From Leptodactylus fallax (Eukaryota > Chordata > Amphibia > Anura > Leptodactylidae): a DNA stretch of 64,000 bases. This document shows positions 32,325 to 43,290 of the stretch, piece by piece; within the stretch, counting starts at the first letter, position 1, and the number at the start of each line of letters is the position of its first letter. Under the pieces are notes generated by a model. That model saw only the letters and a program-made list of their open reading frames with translations, was not told the origin of the DNA and searched no databases. The stretch spans positions 186,001 through 250,000 of the forward strand of contig CAMRHE010000352.1 in the NCBI GenBank assembly GCA_947044405.1, read 5' to 3'. A program made the position numbers and the translations under genes.

Positions 32325-34420
32325 CTTAATAATAATGATACATTTTATTTATATAGGGACAACATATTCCGCAGCACTTTACAATTTGTAGAGTTCAAGT
32401 ACAGACAAAAAGATACATTACAGAGAAATTGTCAATGCACACAATGGGATTGAGGGACCTGCTCGCAAGAGCTTACAATCTATGAGGTAGAAGGGGTGAC
32501 ACAAGAGGTAGCAAGGGCGGCATAGGAGGTAGCATTGCTTATACAGTGGTCTAGACATTTTTGTGATAGAGGTTACTTTCATTACAAAAAAAAAGTTGTA
32601 TGAGCCGTCACCAGTCAGTGTCCTTTAATGTGCATATGGTGCCAGGACATATAAAGTTGCAGTCCGATACGACATCATATCCTGTGGGGTAATTCGGGAG
32701 CGTGAACAGAGGAGGGTTCATTTTAGGGATTCTAACTGCGGAAGGGTTTACATTAGGAATTGTGATAGGCCTGTCTAAAAAGATGTCTTTAGTTTGCGCT
32801 TGAAGCTGTAGAAGTTGGGAGTTAATCTGATTGTCCGGGGTAAAGTCTTGGATACGGGAGTGGGAGATTCTGATAATAGAGGATGTTAGTCTTAGGTCAT
32901 TGAGTGAACGGAGAGCACGGGTTGGACGATAGACATAGATGAGGGAGGAAATGTAGGGAGGTGCAGCATTATGGAGAGCCTTGTGGGTGAGGATGATAAT
33001 ATAGTATTCTGTATTGAATAGGCAGCCAGTGTAGTGACTGACACAGACCGGAGGCATCGCTGTGATAGACTGATAGATGAGCCTGGCCACTGCATTTAGA
33101 ATAGATTGTAGAGGGGAGAGTTTGGTAAGGGGATGACCGATTATAAGGGAGATACAGTAGTCAAGGCGAGAGTGAATCAAGGCGTCAATAAGGGTCTTTA
33201 ATGAATCTGTGGTAAGGAAACGGTGGATTCTGGAGATGTTTTTGAGGTGGAGATGACATGAGCGTCTAAGTGATTGGATATGAAGGGTGAAGGAAAGATG
33301 GTGGAAACAGCAGTAGTTCAGTCTTTGAGAGATTCAGTTTCAGATAAAGCGAAGACATATTAGAGACAGAAGAGAGACAGTGACTGGTGTTCTGTATTAG
33401 TGCAGGGGTGATGTCACGAGAAGACATATATAATTGGGTGTCATCAGCATAAAGATGGTACTGGAAGCCAAATCTGGTGATGGTTTGTCCAATAGAGGCA
33501 GTATAGAGAAAGAAGAGCAGGGAGCCTAGGACCGAGCCCTGAGAAACCCCAACGGTCAGGGGAAGAGACAGAGCCTGCAAATGATACACTGAAAGTGCAG
33601 TCTGAGAGATAAGAGGAGAACCAAGAGAGTGCGGTGTCCATGAAGCCAGCCGTTTAGCTGTGAGGTGATTATTGGAGACTTTTGTAAGCGCTGTTTCAGT
33701 AGAGTGCAGAGTGCAGAAGCCAGATTGTAAGTGGTCAAGAAGAGAGTTAGCAGAAAGTTAGCGGATTAAACGAGAATAGACCAAGCATTCCAATATTTTG
33801 GAGATGACGGGGAGGTTAGAGACACGCCAATAGTTAGCAGCACAAGATGGGTCAAGGGAGGACTTCTTCAATTGTGGGGTTATGACAGCATTTTTTAAAG
33901 AGGAGGGAAAGATTCCAGAAGAGAGAGAAAGGTTAAATATTTTAGTAAGGTGAGTCGTGACAACAGGCGACAGACTGGAGAAGGTGTGAAGGGAAAGGGT
34001 CACTGCCGCAGGTTGTAGGGGGAGAAGAAGAGAGGAGCTGGGAGACTTCTTCTTCTGTAACTGGTTCAAAAGGTGAGAATGAACAGGATTAATTGTGGTA
34101 GGTGAGGGGATCAAAGCTGCCTGGGGATTGGGCAGTTATTTCCTAACGGATCTTATCAATTTTGTCATGGAAATAGGTGGCCAGGTCTTCTGCACAGAGG
34201 TCTGTGAAAGGCACCTGCACCTTAGGAGTGAGTAAAGAGTAAAAAGTATCAAAGAGCCTTTTAGGGTTACAGGAGAGAGAAGAGATGAGAGCGATGAAAT
34301 AGGCTTGTTTGGCGAGGTGAATGGCAGAGCTACAGGTTTTAAGCATAAACCTGAAGTGGAGGAAATCTCTGCAGGTGTACGTGATTTTCTCCACAGACGT
34401 TCAGCACACCTAGAGCACAG
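32325..34420 (-). mobile_element. L2 LINE, 5' truncated
   Basis: The 3' end is at the left: atttatatagggacaacata and gcagcactttacaa are the reverse complement of the L2 tail, with aataataat beside it. An L2-type cttacaatctatgag occurs near 32470. Coding sequence extends to about 34420, inside the region after the endonuclease, so the endonuclease is missing. Confidence 0.88.
32608..34410 (-). pseudogene. L2 reverse transcriptase, broken
   Basis: From 34410 downward: CSRCAERLWRKSRT, then NAVITPQLKKSSLDPSCAAN (about 33830-33900), GVSQGSVLGSLLFFLYT (about 33500-33550), the active site LYADDTQLYMS with YADD intact (33437-33454 region), and the C-terminal HSRLDYCISLI...LTHKALHNAAPPYISSLIYV (32930-33180). 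At least three frame breaks separate the pieces at 34136-34447, 33758-34114, 33266-33589 and 32608-33180. A functional enzyme is excluded. Confidence 0.87.
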
Positions 34421-35595
34421 CTGAAAATCATGCAATAAAGAAGACAAATATATGCAAACAATGTAAAACAGAACGATAGTAAAAATACAGACCTTAAGTC
34501 TGGGACAGACTGCACCCTATCTCCAAGGTCCTGACACAGCGTCCTCCTTTCCACCTTTCTGCAACCTCCCACCTGTCATAATATTTCTTAATAACATATA
34601 GACTTTTGATCAGCTAATCTCCACATGGTCCACTGCAGTAATGTCTGCCATGGCAGAAATCCTGGCTGGCTAATTAAATGACCACTAATTGCATTATCTC
34701 CTGCAGACTGGTTCTTCCTCTTTAGTCTGCACATTTCCCCTGATACCAATTACACAGGACTTCCTATTTGCACATTTTAATTACACTGAAGCTCTAGCAT
34801 AGACAATACACAAACGACATCTCCTAATCACACCCATGAATGAAAAACTTCTTATCCCTATAAGAAAATTCCTACATTAAACACAAAACTATGGCACAGG
34901 ATAACATACATATTTCATCATAGCTGGTATCCTATTATTGCACATCTGTGCTCCTTTCCTACAAAAAAAAAAAAATAGTTAACGTTTCTTAATGCAGCTT
35001 AATAAATTAGTCTCATATTTCTGTATTTGCTTTACTTAACTCATCAAATATTCATCTGCCACAGTTGTTGCCACAGTCATTATTTTTCTACTGTTTCCTG
35101 AAAAGTAAGTTATTAATATCTGCAGGATCCTTGGGGAGTCTGATACATCTCTGTTTTCACTCAACATCTTGCTTTTTTGCTGCTGGCTAATCAATCGTCA
35201 TCATTGAAAAGGTAACCTTCCCAATTTGCAGGCATACTGGTGATACTGGACACATATGTCGCCCATCAGTATGTCACTTGTGTCAATTAGTCATGAAATA
35301 TTCATCCACAGCCAGCTATTTGAGCCCCTGACATGGTCACTTTGTTATTTTACATATTTTTTTCCACTGTATTAAGTGGCTGGCACATATGGACATGATA
35401 GGACCTCTTGCACTGCATATCTGATCAATAGCCATCTCAAGATGATTACACACCTCACAGCATAATAGTTGGTCTTTCTTCTGTAGTTCATGGACTAAGT
35501 ACAAGTGTAAGACAATGAACAATGATGAAAGTCATTATCACAAATGGATTATTTAGAAATGACTTGGATAAACACAGAGTAATCTGGAATATCTC
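34421..35595. other. Unassigned AT-rich spacer
   Basis: No ORF with a recognisable domain and no bounded repeat were seen. Confidence 0.4.
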
Positions 35596-35962
35596 TTCAG
35601 ACCACAGAGTATAATAAGTGGAGGGCGAAGAGAGGTGACAAACATAAAAAAACAATGTACTCACCATTCCACGCTCCACAGCCACTCTGTTCTCTTCGGG
35701 CGCTTCTGCCTGTAGTCAGCGACTGCTCATTGAGTCTCAGGGGTCACGTCGCGTCATTATGCGTACTGATGTCAGACGCAGACGTGATCCCTGAGGCCCT
35801 GTCAGCTGACTTCAGGCAGAAGCGCCCGAAGAGCACACAGCGGCTGTGCAGCGTGGAATGGTGAGTGACATTGTTTTTTATGTTTGTCACCTCCCCCGGG
35901 AGCTTCGCTTATTATACTGGGGTCTGAAGAAATCCCACAATATAATAATAGCAGTTTCATTT
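35596..35962. repeat. Foldback cassette F4 with outward splice-donor motifs
   Basis: Long arms (ttcagaccacagagtataat ... tgtactcaccattccacgct and agcgtggaatggtgagtgac ... tactggggtctgaag) pair over about 170 bp and include gggcgcttctgcctg/caggcagaagcgccc. TG|GTGAGT occurs on the minus strand at 35665/35664 and on the plus strand at 35860/35861, enclosing 196 bp. The centre has gtcacgtcgcgtcattatgc and cagacgtgatccc. No minisatellite is attached here. Confidence 0.85.
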
Positions 35963-37275
35963 CGGCCGTGTTTGGTTCGATCGAAACTGCTGGGTGAGGA
36001 CTCGGGCTGCCTTGCCAGGGAAATAAGCCTCGCGTGCCAGACCCCTGGTCTATACATACAACAGAAGAGGTGCTAGGCAGTTCCAACAGATACAAAACAA
36101 GAGAAAAGCTATTGTGTATTGTTCATTTATACAGATTGAGATGTACAATGGTACAGTGCAGGTTCCATATATACAGAACAAGAGAAGTGGTACTGTGCAG
36201 CATAAACAATTTTTTGAACTTATTGTTTGTAGAGTACGCAGTAAAAATAATTGTGTATGATGATGGATTAATGCTGTGTAATGCACCAGCTGCCTCATGT
36301 GTGAAATGGGTGATTAATCTTTTGATTGTATTAGTATTCACATGACCCTCACATGGTGACAGCAGTGATGGAAACTCAGTGGGAAGAGATTTTATTACCT
36401 GGATCCTAATGAGGCAGCACCTGCTGAAACCTGTCCTTTATCATTACATCAAGTCAAAAGTTTACAGTGTCCCATATGACCCTCCCCCGCTGAAACTCTG
36501 TGAATATATATGGCTGACTTGTGAGCAGATGTCGCCTGAAGCGGTGAAGCACTGCAGAAGAATAGAAACAGTGGGGCACATTTAGTAAGCTCCTATGCCA
36601 GAGGAGTGGCATTAAAAAGTTGCAAACCTTCGGTTTGTAACTTTTTTAATGGGATATGCGAGAAAAATTGCCCTTTTTAAGCTGCCCTTTCCAATTTCCA
36701 AAAAGGATTTTGACAAGGGTGCTGTGGGTTGAGCCACTGGTCCCTTTTAGTTTTACCATCATTTATGCCAGTTTTGTGGTGTAATTGTGCCTGAAATCTA
36801 AGCCAAATGAGCTGGCCATTGGAGGATAAACCTGGATTTATGGCAAGGCCTGCAACTCATCCTGAATCGGTCTATGTTTTGCTAGCTTATTTACATCTGT
36901 GTGGTATATGTTTTTCACTGATCCCATGAACTTGAATCTTAAGACTGTTGGGGTTTTCTTTGCAGCAGTCACCTCATTTACATCACAGACAAGGCAGACA
37001 GTATTACAATAGAAGTTAACACCTCTATAGATGACATCACATAACACCTATCATTGCATCCACTACTGCACACTCTGCACAGAGCATGTCTAGAAAAGTC
37101 TCCCATAGAACTCAAAAAGTTGGTACCAAATAGAGATTGGTGAACCTCATGAGATTCATTTTGATGAATATTCCTGAGATTAGTCCATCCATTTTTCTGG
37201 AACTGGAAGTGTTAGTATTATACTCTGCAGTTTTTTCTAAATTTCCCATTCTGAAATGGGTGCGGCAGGTAGAGA
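35963..37275. other. Spacer with minor direct repeats
   Basis: 36080-36215 has two loose copies of gatacaaaacaagagaaaag / atacagaacaagagaagtgg with a following ttgtgcagc-like stretch. 36570-36680 resembles a dispersed amphibian repeat (ggggcacatttagtaagctc) but has no defined ends. No gene was seen. Confidence 0.4.
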
Positions 37276-37277
37276 TA

Positions 37278-38782
37278 CAGTGGGTACGGAAAGTATTCAG
37301 ACCCCTTTAAATTTTCCACTCTTTGTTTCATTGCAGCCATTTGCTAAAAACTAAAAAGTTCATTTTATTTCTCATTAATGTACACTCAGCACCCCATCTT
37401 GACAGAAAAAAAAACAGAAATGTAGATATTTTTGCAAATTTATTAAAAAAGAAAAACTGAAATATCACATGGTGATAAGTATTCAGACCCTTTGCTCAGT
37501 ATTGAGTAGAAGCACCCTTTTGAGCTAGTACAGACATGAGTCTTCTTGGGAATGATGCAACAAGTTTTTCACATCTGGATTTGGGGATCCTCTGCCATTC
37601 TTCCTTGCAGATCCTTTCCAGTTCCATCAGGTTGTTAGGTGAACGTTGGTGGACAGCCATTTTCAGGTCTCTCCAGAGATGCTCAATTGGGTTGAGCTCA
37701 GGGCTCTGGCTGCGCCAGTCAAGAATGGTCACAGAGTTGTTCTGAAGCCACTCCTTTGTTATTTTAGCTGTGTGCTTAGGGTTATTGTCTTATTGGAAGG
37801 TGAACCTTCGGCCCAGTCTGAGGTCCAGAGCACTCTGGAAGAGGTTTTCTTCCAGGATATCTCTGCACTTGGCCACATTCATCTTTCCTTCAATTGCAAC
37901 CAGTCGTCATGTCCCTGCAGCTGAAAGACACCCCCATAGCATAATGCTGCCACCACCATGTTTCACTGTTGGGATTGTATTGGACAGGTGATGAGCAGTG
38001 CCTGGCTTTCTCCACACAAACCGCTTAGAATTAACGCCAAAAAGTTCAATCTTCGTCTCATCAGGCCAGAGAATCTTATTTCTCATAGTCTGGGGAGTCC
38101 TTCATATGTTTTTTGGCAAACTCTATGTGGGCTTTCATATGTCTTGCACTGAGAAGAGGCTTCCTTTGGGCCACTCTGCCATAAAGCCCTGACTGGTGGA
38201 GGGCTGCAGTGATAGTTGACTTTGTGGAACTTACTCCCATCTCCCTACTGCATCTCTGGAGCTCAGCCACAGTGATCTTTAGGTTCTTCTTTACCTCTCT
38301 CACCAAGGCTCTTCTCTCACAATTGCTCAGTTTGGCTGGACGGCCAGGTCTAGGAAGAGTTCTGGTCGGCCCAAACTTCTTCCATTTAAGGATTATGGAG
38401 GCCACTGTGCTCTTTGGAACCTTGAGTGCTGCAAAAATTCTTTTGTAACCTTGGCCAGATCTGTGCCTTGCCACAATTCTGTCTCTGAGCTCCTTGGGCA
38501 GTTCCTTTGACCTCATGATTCTCATTTGCTCTGACATGCACTGTGAGTTGTGAGGTCTGTGAGCAAAGGGTCTGAATACTTATGACCATGTGATATTTCA
38601 GTTTTTCTTTTTTAATAAATTTGCAAAAATATCTACATTTCTGTTTTTTTTTTTCTATCAAGATGGGATGCTGAGTGTATATTAATGAGAAATAAAATGA
38701 ACTTTTTTGCTTTTAGCAAAAGGCTGCAATGAAACAAAGAGTGAAAAATTTAAAGGGGTCTGAATACTTTCCGTACCCACTG
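37278..38782 (-). mobile_element. Tc1-type transposon, both ends present, 1505 bp
   Basis: The terminal repeats CAGTGGGTACGGAAAGTATT (left) and its reverse complement (right) extend for well over 100 bp. TA flanks each end (37276-37277 and 38783-38784), the hallmark Tc1/mariner duplication. Confidence 0.95.
37493..38537 (-). pseudogene. Tc1-type transposase, broken
   Basis: ATG at 38537 (MSEQMRIMRSKELPKELRD). The DNA-binding domain (GQGYKRIFAALKVPKSTVAS, PRPGRPAKLSN) is intact to KHMKDS, where one extra C (near 38097) shifts the frame. Downstream the DDE domain is recognisable: [10 protein letters not shown], a TGA in GTGRLV, a stop in the QQDNDPKHT box (with the second Asp changed to Asn), then SPELNPIEHLWRD and the end QKGASTQY at 37496. 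The family length is about 340 residues. Inactive. Confidence 0.9.
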
Positions 38783-38786
38783 TAAA

Positions 38787-39063
38787 TACATAATTGTCTC
38801 AAATCCCCAGCCCTATCCCACATGTCCTATTTATCCAATATACTCTGTCTTCATAGTTCAAAGCAATCATATGTTATAGAGTAATACATTAAAGGGTTAT
38901 TCTTATCTCAGGAAATCAGTACAGAAATGGGAATAGCAACTCCTGTGTCCCAGCCCCAGTTAAGTCACGAAATATTTGGACAGTGACACAAGTTTTGGCA
39001 TTTTAGCTGTTTAGCAAAACATATTCAAGATAGATACAGTTATATGGTATAATCAATATGGGC
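38787..39063. other. Unassigned spacer
   Basis: Nothing recognised apart from the general AT-rich sequence. Confidence 0.35.
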
Positions 39064-39427
39064 TTAAAGAGGACATTTCATGTCCTCATCGATGTGTAGT
39101 ATAATGTTGTACCGTGCTAGCCATAGAAAATAGTGGAAGGTATCGCCTCATTTATTCACTTTTCCACTCATCGATGTGTGTTATTATATACCATTAGAAA
39201 GCTGACAGGAAGAATACTGTCAGAGGGAGCGTTCCTTACCACCCAGCGATGACGCTAGGCTGTAAGGCCCACCCTTCTGACAGTGGAGAGACATTGGTGC
39301 CGAAATTAATGGCACCTATATTTCCACCGCCGAGGCACATACTGGGAAAGCTGAATTCAACGCACTGTTGGCTTCCTAGCGGTATATAATACCGCACATT
39401 GATGAGGACATGAAAGGTCCTCTTTAA
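39064..39427. mobile_element. TTAA-flanked MITE with 33-bp terminal repeats
   Basis: The left end is TTAAAGAGGACATTTCATGT and the right end is its inverse (catgaaaggtcctctttaa), both continuing through cctcatcnatgtg. TTAA lies at 39064-39067 and 39424-39427. A second copy is at 52257-52621. A 69-bp ribozyme-related fragment has inserted at 39098. Confidence 0.75.
39098..39166 (-). mobile_element. 69-bp hammerhead/Penelope-like 3' fragment
   Basis: Flanked by CTCATCGATGTGT at 39085-39097 and 39167-39179. The insert is the 3' part of the element at 10255: on the minus strand it runs from the stem III loop through ctatGGCTA, the predicted cleavage position, to gcacggtacaacattatact. It lacks CTGATGA and GAAA, so it is 5' truncated. 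A clean 13-bp duplication supports retroposition. Confidence 0.7.
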
Positions 39428-39699
39428 ATTGCAGACTCTCAACTTTAATTTGATGGTATTCACATCCAAATTGGAGGAAGGGTTTACAAATGACAGTTCT
39501 GAAATATGTAGCGACCTCTTTTTCAAGGGAACAAAATCAGGGTCAGACTGGCCCATCGGGGGACCGGTGAATCCCCCAGTGGGCCTCGTGCCTTTAGGGG
39601 GCACTTCCGGACCTCCACTGCCATTTTTTTTTGATAGGCAGTGGAGGTGCGGTTAGACCCCCATTCACTTACCTCTCCGCGCTCCAGGCCATGGCTCAC

Positions 39700-39866
39700 T
39701 GTGCATCGCACATGACGTTGCGATGACATAATGTGCGATGCACAGGTCCCAGGCTGCTGCGGGAAGAGGAGAGGCCGCGAGCAAGGGCGGAGTGAGGGAA
39801 GTGATGCTGCCAGGTTCACTCCGATTTTGCGATCCGGTTTTAATAACCGTATCGCAAAATCGGATC
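39700..39866. repeat. Two strong hairpins
   Basis: First, ctgtgcatcgcacat and atgtgcgatgcacag pair perfectly over 15 bp around acgttgcgatgac (39698-39743). Second, ccgattttgcgat-c-cggtt and aaccg-t-atcgcaaaatcgg pair over about 18 bp with one mismatch (39821-39864). Confidence 0.85.
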
Positions 39867-39892
39867 GCAAAATATTGTGTGTGACTTCTCGG

Positions 39893-40370
39893 GAGCATAT
39901 TATACTTTGTGGGGCAATTGTAGAGCATTATACTGGGGGGGACTGTGGGGAGCATATTATACTGTGGGGGACCACTGTGGAGCATTATACTGGGGGAATC
40001 CCTCTGGGCAGTATATTATACTGTATGGAGGCCATTGTGGAGCATGTTATACTGTGTTAGGCCACTGTGGAGTATTATACTGGGGGGGCACTGTGGGAAG
40101 CATATTATACTGTATGGAGCATATTATATTGTGTGGGGCTGCTGGGGAGAATATTGTATGTCTGGGGCCACTAAGAGGTAGTATGCTGTATGGAGCCTTA
40201 TATACCATGTGGGTCCACTATGGGTGGCTCAGGTGAGCATTTTATACAGTGTGGGTCCACTGTGGAGTATTATATACCATGTGGGGAAAATGTGGAGGGC
40301 TCAGGGGAGCATTTTATACCGTGGAGCATTATATACCATGTGGAGCATTATACTGTGAGGGGGGGGTCAA
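39893..40370 (-). repeat. Minisatellite array A3
   Basis: About 15 degenerate copies of gagcattatactgtgtgggg plus ccactgtg occur. This is the opposite orientation to arrays A1, A2 and A4. Units vary between about 27 and 33 bp. Confidence 0.85.
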
Positions 40371-40689
40371 AATTCCTGCTGGCAGCCCTATGTGCTATGT
40401 CTGCATCACAGCTCCCTCACTATAATTTTGCACATACATGTAGTGCTTCATGGCCATGTCATTCCCTATACAGAACTGTGCATGAGCTGGCGATGGAGTT
40501 ATTGGGGCCTACACACTACTGTAGGGGCTGACTATACTGGGAACATACTCAGTAACACCAGATAGTAAGCACATATGTAAGACTTCAGTGAAGGAGCCAT
40601 GGTGTAGGCTATTAGCAGGAAGCTGTTGGGTGGGGCCCCAGAACAAGTTCCTCTGGTGGGCCTAAGGCCCTTCAGTCCAATACTGTATA

Positions 40690-41145
40690 ACAGAGAACTA
40701 TTATATATAAGGGTGGGTTGCTATATGTAATTGGGAAATTTAAATATGAGGGGGCTAGTATAAGGGGGAACTATTATTTATAAGACGGGCTATTATTTAT
40801 AAGGGGGAAACTATTATATATAAGGCATCCATTATAAGGGGGAGCTATTATTTATAAGAGGGGAACTATTTATAAGGGGGGTATAATTGTTAAGTGGGCT
40901 TATTTATAAAGGGGGCTATTAGTGATAATGGGGACTATTATTTATAAGAGTAACTATTATTTATGAGGGGGTTATTATTTATAAGGGAGCAGTATTATTT
41001 TTACGGGGTGTCTGTTACTGATAAGGGGGAATATTACTGATACAGGGCACTATTTATCATTTATAAGGAAGTTATTACTGATAAAGGTGTAATATTATTT
41101 ATAAGCACGGACTATTATTTATAAGGAGGCACTATAATAACTGAT
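40690..41145 (+). repeat. Second minisatellite, ctattatttataaggggg type
   Basis: Roughly 20 loose copies of a 19-23 bp unit (actattatttataaggggg) with variable spacing. Related short stretches occur near 47040-47140. Distinct from the 31-bp family. Confidence 0.8.
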
Positions 41146-41299
41146 GACTGGGTGCAAAAATCTATTAGGCGGTACAAAGGAGCTCATTTGAATTGTGTGT
41201 TTTAAAATGGGGCTTGTTATTACTTTTTTGTTGGCAGAAAGGAGGCGTTATTATAGGGGTTGCTACTGCAAGCCAATGGTGTTGTTTGCATATCAGCAT

Positions 41300-41355
41300 T
41301 TGGGGCCCCGCTTTTAATTTTGCCCAGGGCCACATTTTGTCTTAAACCGGCCCTG
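41300..41355. mobile_element. hAT-like terminus (CAGGGCCGG type)
   Basis: Read inversely from 41355 the sequence is CAGGGCCGGTTTAAGACAAA followed by atgtggccctgggcaa, a form I associate with amphibian hAT MITE ends. The matching end was not located. Confidence 0.45.
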
Positions 41356-42059
41356 TTAGCCAGGCACCTTCACTGCATCTCAGCACTTATTGAAGTCATT
41401 GGGAGCTGAGCTGCAGTGAAGGCGCCGGGCTGCTGTAGAGTGAATGAAGCTTTCTGCTTCCGCCCCTGTGTTTAGTACAGAACGGGTGCCGGAACTGGCT
41501 CCATACAGCTGATGGGGCCGTGTATCAGCCCCCTAGCGATCAGGTATTTATGGCCTATCCTGAGGATAGGCCGTAAAAAAAGGTTAACCCTGCACAACCC
41601 CATTAATATGCCCCACACAGTTTAATGTACCCCCCACTGGATATTAGCCTCCATCACTGCCCGCACACAATATCATGGCCCCATCACTGTTCCCCATACA
41701 GTATGGGGGACCAGTGCAGAGACCACTGTATTGGGGGCCATTAAAAAAATTTGGCCCAGACAACCCCTTTAATCACTTAAGGACCCAGCCCAAAAATGCG
41801 TTAAGGACCAGGCCTCGTTTTTCAAAACTGACGTGTCATTTTATATGGCAATAACTATGAGACGTCTTAACTTACACAAGTGATTTTGAGACTGTTTTTT
41901 TCGTGATACATTGTACTTCATATTAGTGGTAAACACAAATGTATATTTTTGTATTTATTTATAAAAAATAGGAAATTTGATGGAAATTTGGAAAAAAAAA
42001 TCGCAATTTATCAAAATGTGAAATTCTCTGCTTTTCAGATAGCTATATGACTACAGTAT
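41356..42059. other. Spacer with TTAA-type MITE end and dispersed repeat
   Basis: gacaacccctttaa (ending 41772) is another TTAA-type end. It runs into aaggacccagcccaaaaatg...cgtgatacattgtacttcat (41775-41930), which resembles 53240-53350. No gene. Confidence 0.45.
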
Positions 42060-43070
42060 ATATACAAAAAAAGAAAAAGACATGGACCGCACATCCCAAT
42101 ATTATACATTGATCTTGTGCTTCTCAGCAAAATTTACAACACAGAACATGAGGTTCTGTTTAGTCTTGTTTTTACTTGGTACCAGCACTCCTCCCATTTG
42201 GCCCAGGTGTTTTTAATTAAGGGAGCCTTCTATAAAGGTGCAGTGCTGTGTGATGTCTGCCATTGCTGGGGTGCGGTGCCCATGGGGTGATGTGGCCCAG
42301 AGCCTGGGGGCTAAGCCTGGCAGCAGGGGTGTTGCTGGGCTGCTGGGTCGCTCGCCCTGTGGGCGCTATATCGTGGTGGTGGCGGTCGCTGTTCAGTGCC
42401 GTACCCAGTAGTGTAGGGACCCACTATAAAGAGGTCGCCGTGAAGTGGCTAGTGGGCTTATACACCTTGATCAATATGTATACTAAGAACCTCATGTTCT
42501 GTATTGTAGATTTTGCTGAGAAGCACAAGATCAATGTATAATATATAATATAATAGTCCTTTAATAGTCCCACAATGGGGAAATTCAGTAATATTGGGAT
42601 GTGTGGTCCGTGTTTTTTTCTTTTTTTTTGATATTTTTGTTTAGTCTTGTTTTTCCTTGGTACCAGCACTCCTCCCATTTGGCCCAGGTGTTTTTAATTA
42701 AGGGAGCCTTCTATAAAGGTGCGGTGCTGTGTGGTGTCTGCCATTGCTGGGGTGCGGTGCCCATGGGGCGATGTGCCCCGGAGCCTGGGGGATTAGCCTG
42801 GCAGCAGGGGTGTTGCTGGGCTGCTGGGTCACTCGCCCTGTGGGCGCTGTATCGTGGTGGTGGTGGCGGTCGCTGTTCAGTGCCGCACCCAGTAGTGTAG
42901 GGACCCACTATAAAGAGGTCGCCGTGAAGTGGCTAGTGGGCTTATACATCTTGATCAATATGTATACTAAGAACCTCATGTTCTGTATTGTAGATTTTGC
43001 TGAGAAGCACAAGATCAATGTATAATATTGGGATGTGTGTTCCATGTTTTTTTCTTTTTTTGATATTTTA
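42060..43070. repeat. Tandem 434-bp units with an inverted third terminus
   Basis: Two direct units (42157-42640 and 42641-43070) share gtcttgttttt-c/a-cttggtaccag, a GC-rich middle, gaacctcatgttctgtattg and tgagaagcacaagatcaatg, ending in a T-rich stretch. 42060-42156 is an inverted copy of the unit's right end. Unit 1 is longer by exactly 50 bp because of the insertion described next. Open frames in the units (42263-42541, 42729-43025) are parallel because of the duplication and show no known domain. Confidence 0.85.
42545..42588 (-). mobile_element. 44-bp LINE micro-insertion
   Basis: ataatataatagtcctttaa continuing through tagtcccacaatgggg to aaattcag is the last 44 bp of the LINE family at 11.7 and 21.3 kb. 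It is flanked by TAATAT at 42539-42544 and 42589-42594. The second tandem unit (43020-43032) has the uninterrupted sequence tgtataatattggg, i.e. an empty site. Confidence 0.85.
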
Positions 43071-43290
43071 GGTACCTGTGTAAGCCCTGTGACCGCTTCT
43101 CTGTTTACATAGTGCCATTCATCTCATAGCGGCCATGTAATGTAACTACAGTCTTGTCCTATACATGTCTATGTGACAAGGCTGGAATTACATCACACGG
43201 TCACTATAAACAGACAGCGTATGATATAAACAGGTGCCATAACCCCTGTTTATAGCGCTCCATTTTCACACACTATAATGTTCCACAGCA

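Larger units (their letters stand above)
39539..40685. mobile_element. hAT-like element with minisatellite A3
   Basis: The left tip is CAGGGTCAGACTGGCCCATC and the right tip is the reverse complement of CAGTATTGGACTGAAGGGCC. No 8-bp duplication is found (aacaaaat against tataacag), so the ends may belong to recombined copies. It contains a partial foldback (ttcacttacctctccgcgct), two strong hairpins and a minisatellite. Confidence 0.5.

Noticed and set aside
35596..35962. microRNA-type precursor
   Set aside because: The stem is far too long (about 170 bp) and belongs to a dispersed foldback element; small-RNA data would be needed to claim processing.
42263..43025. Paired ORFs of 92 and 98 codons ending identically
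   Set aside because: They are parallel because the 434-bp unit is duplicated; the unit is non-coding repeat with inverted ends and the peptides match nothing I know.
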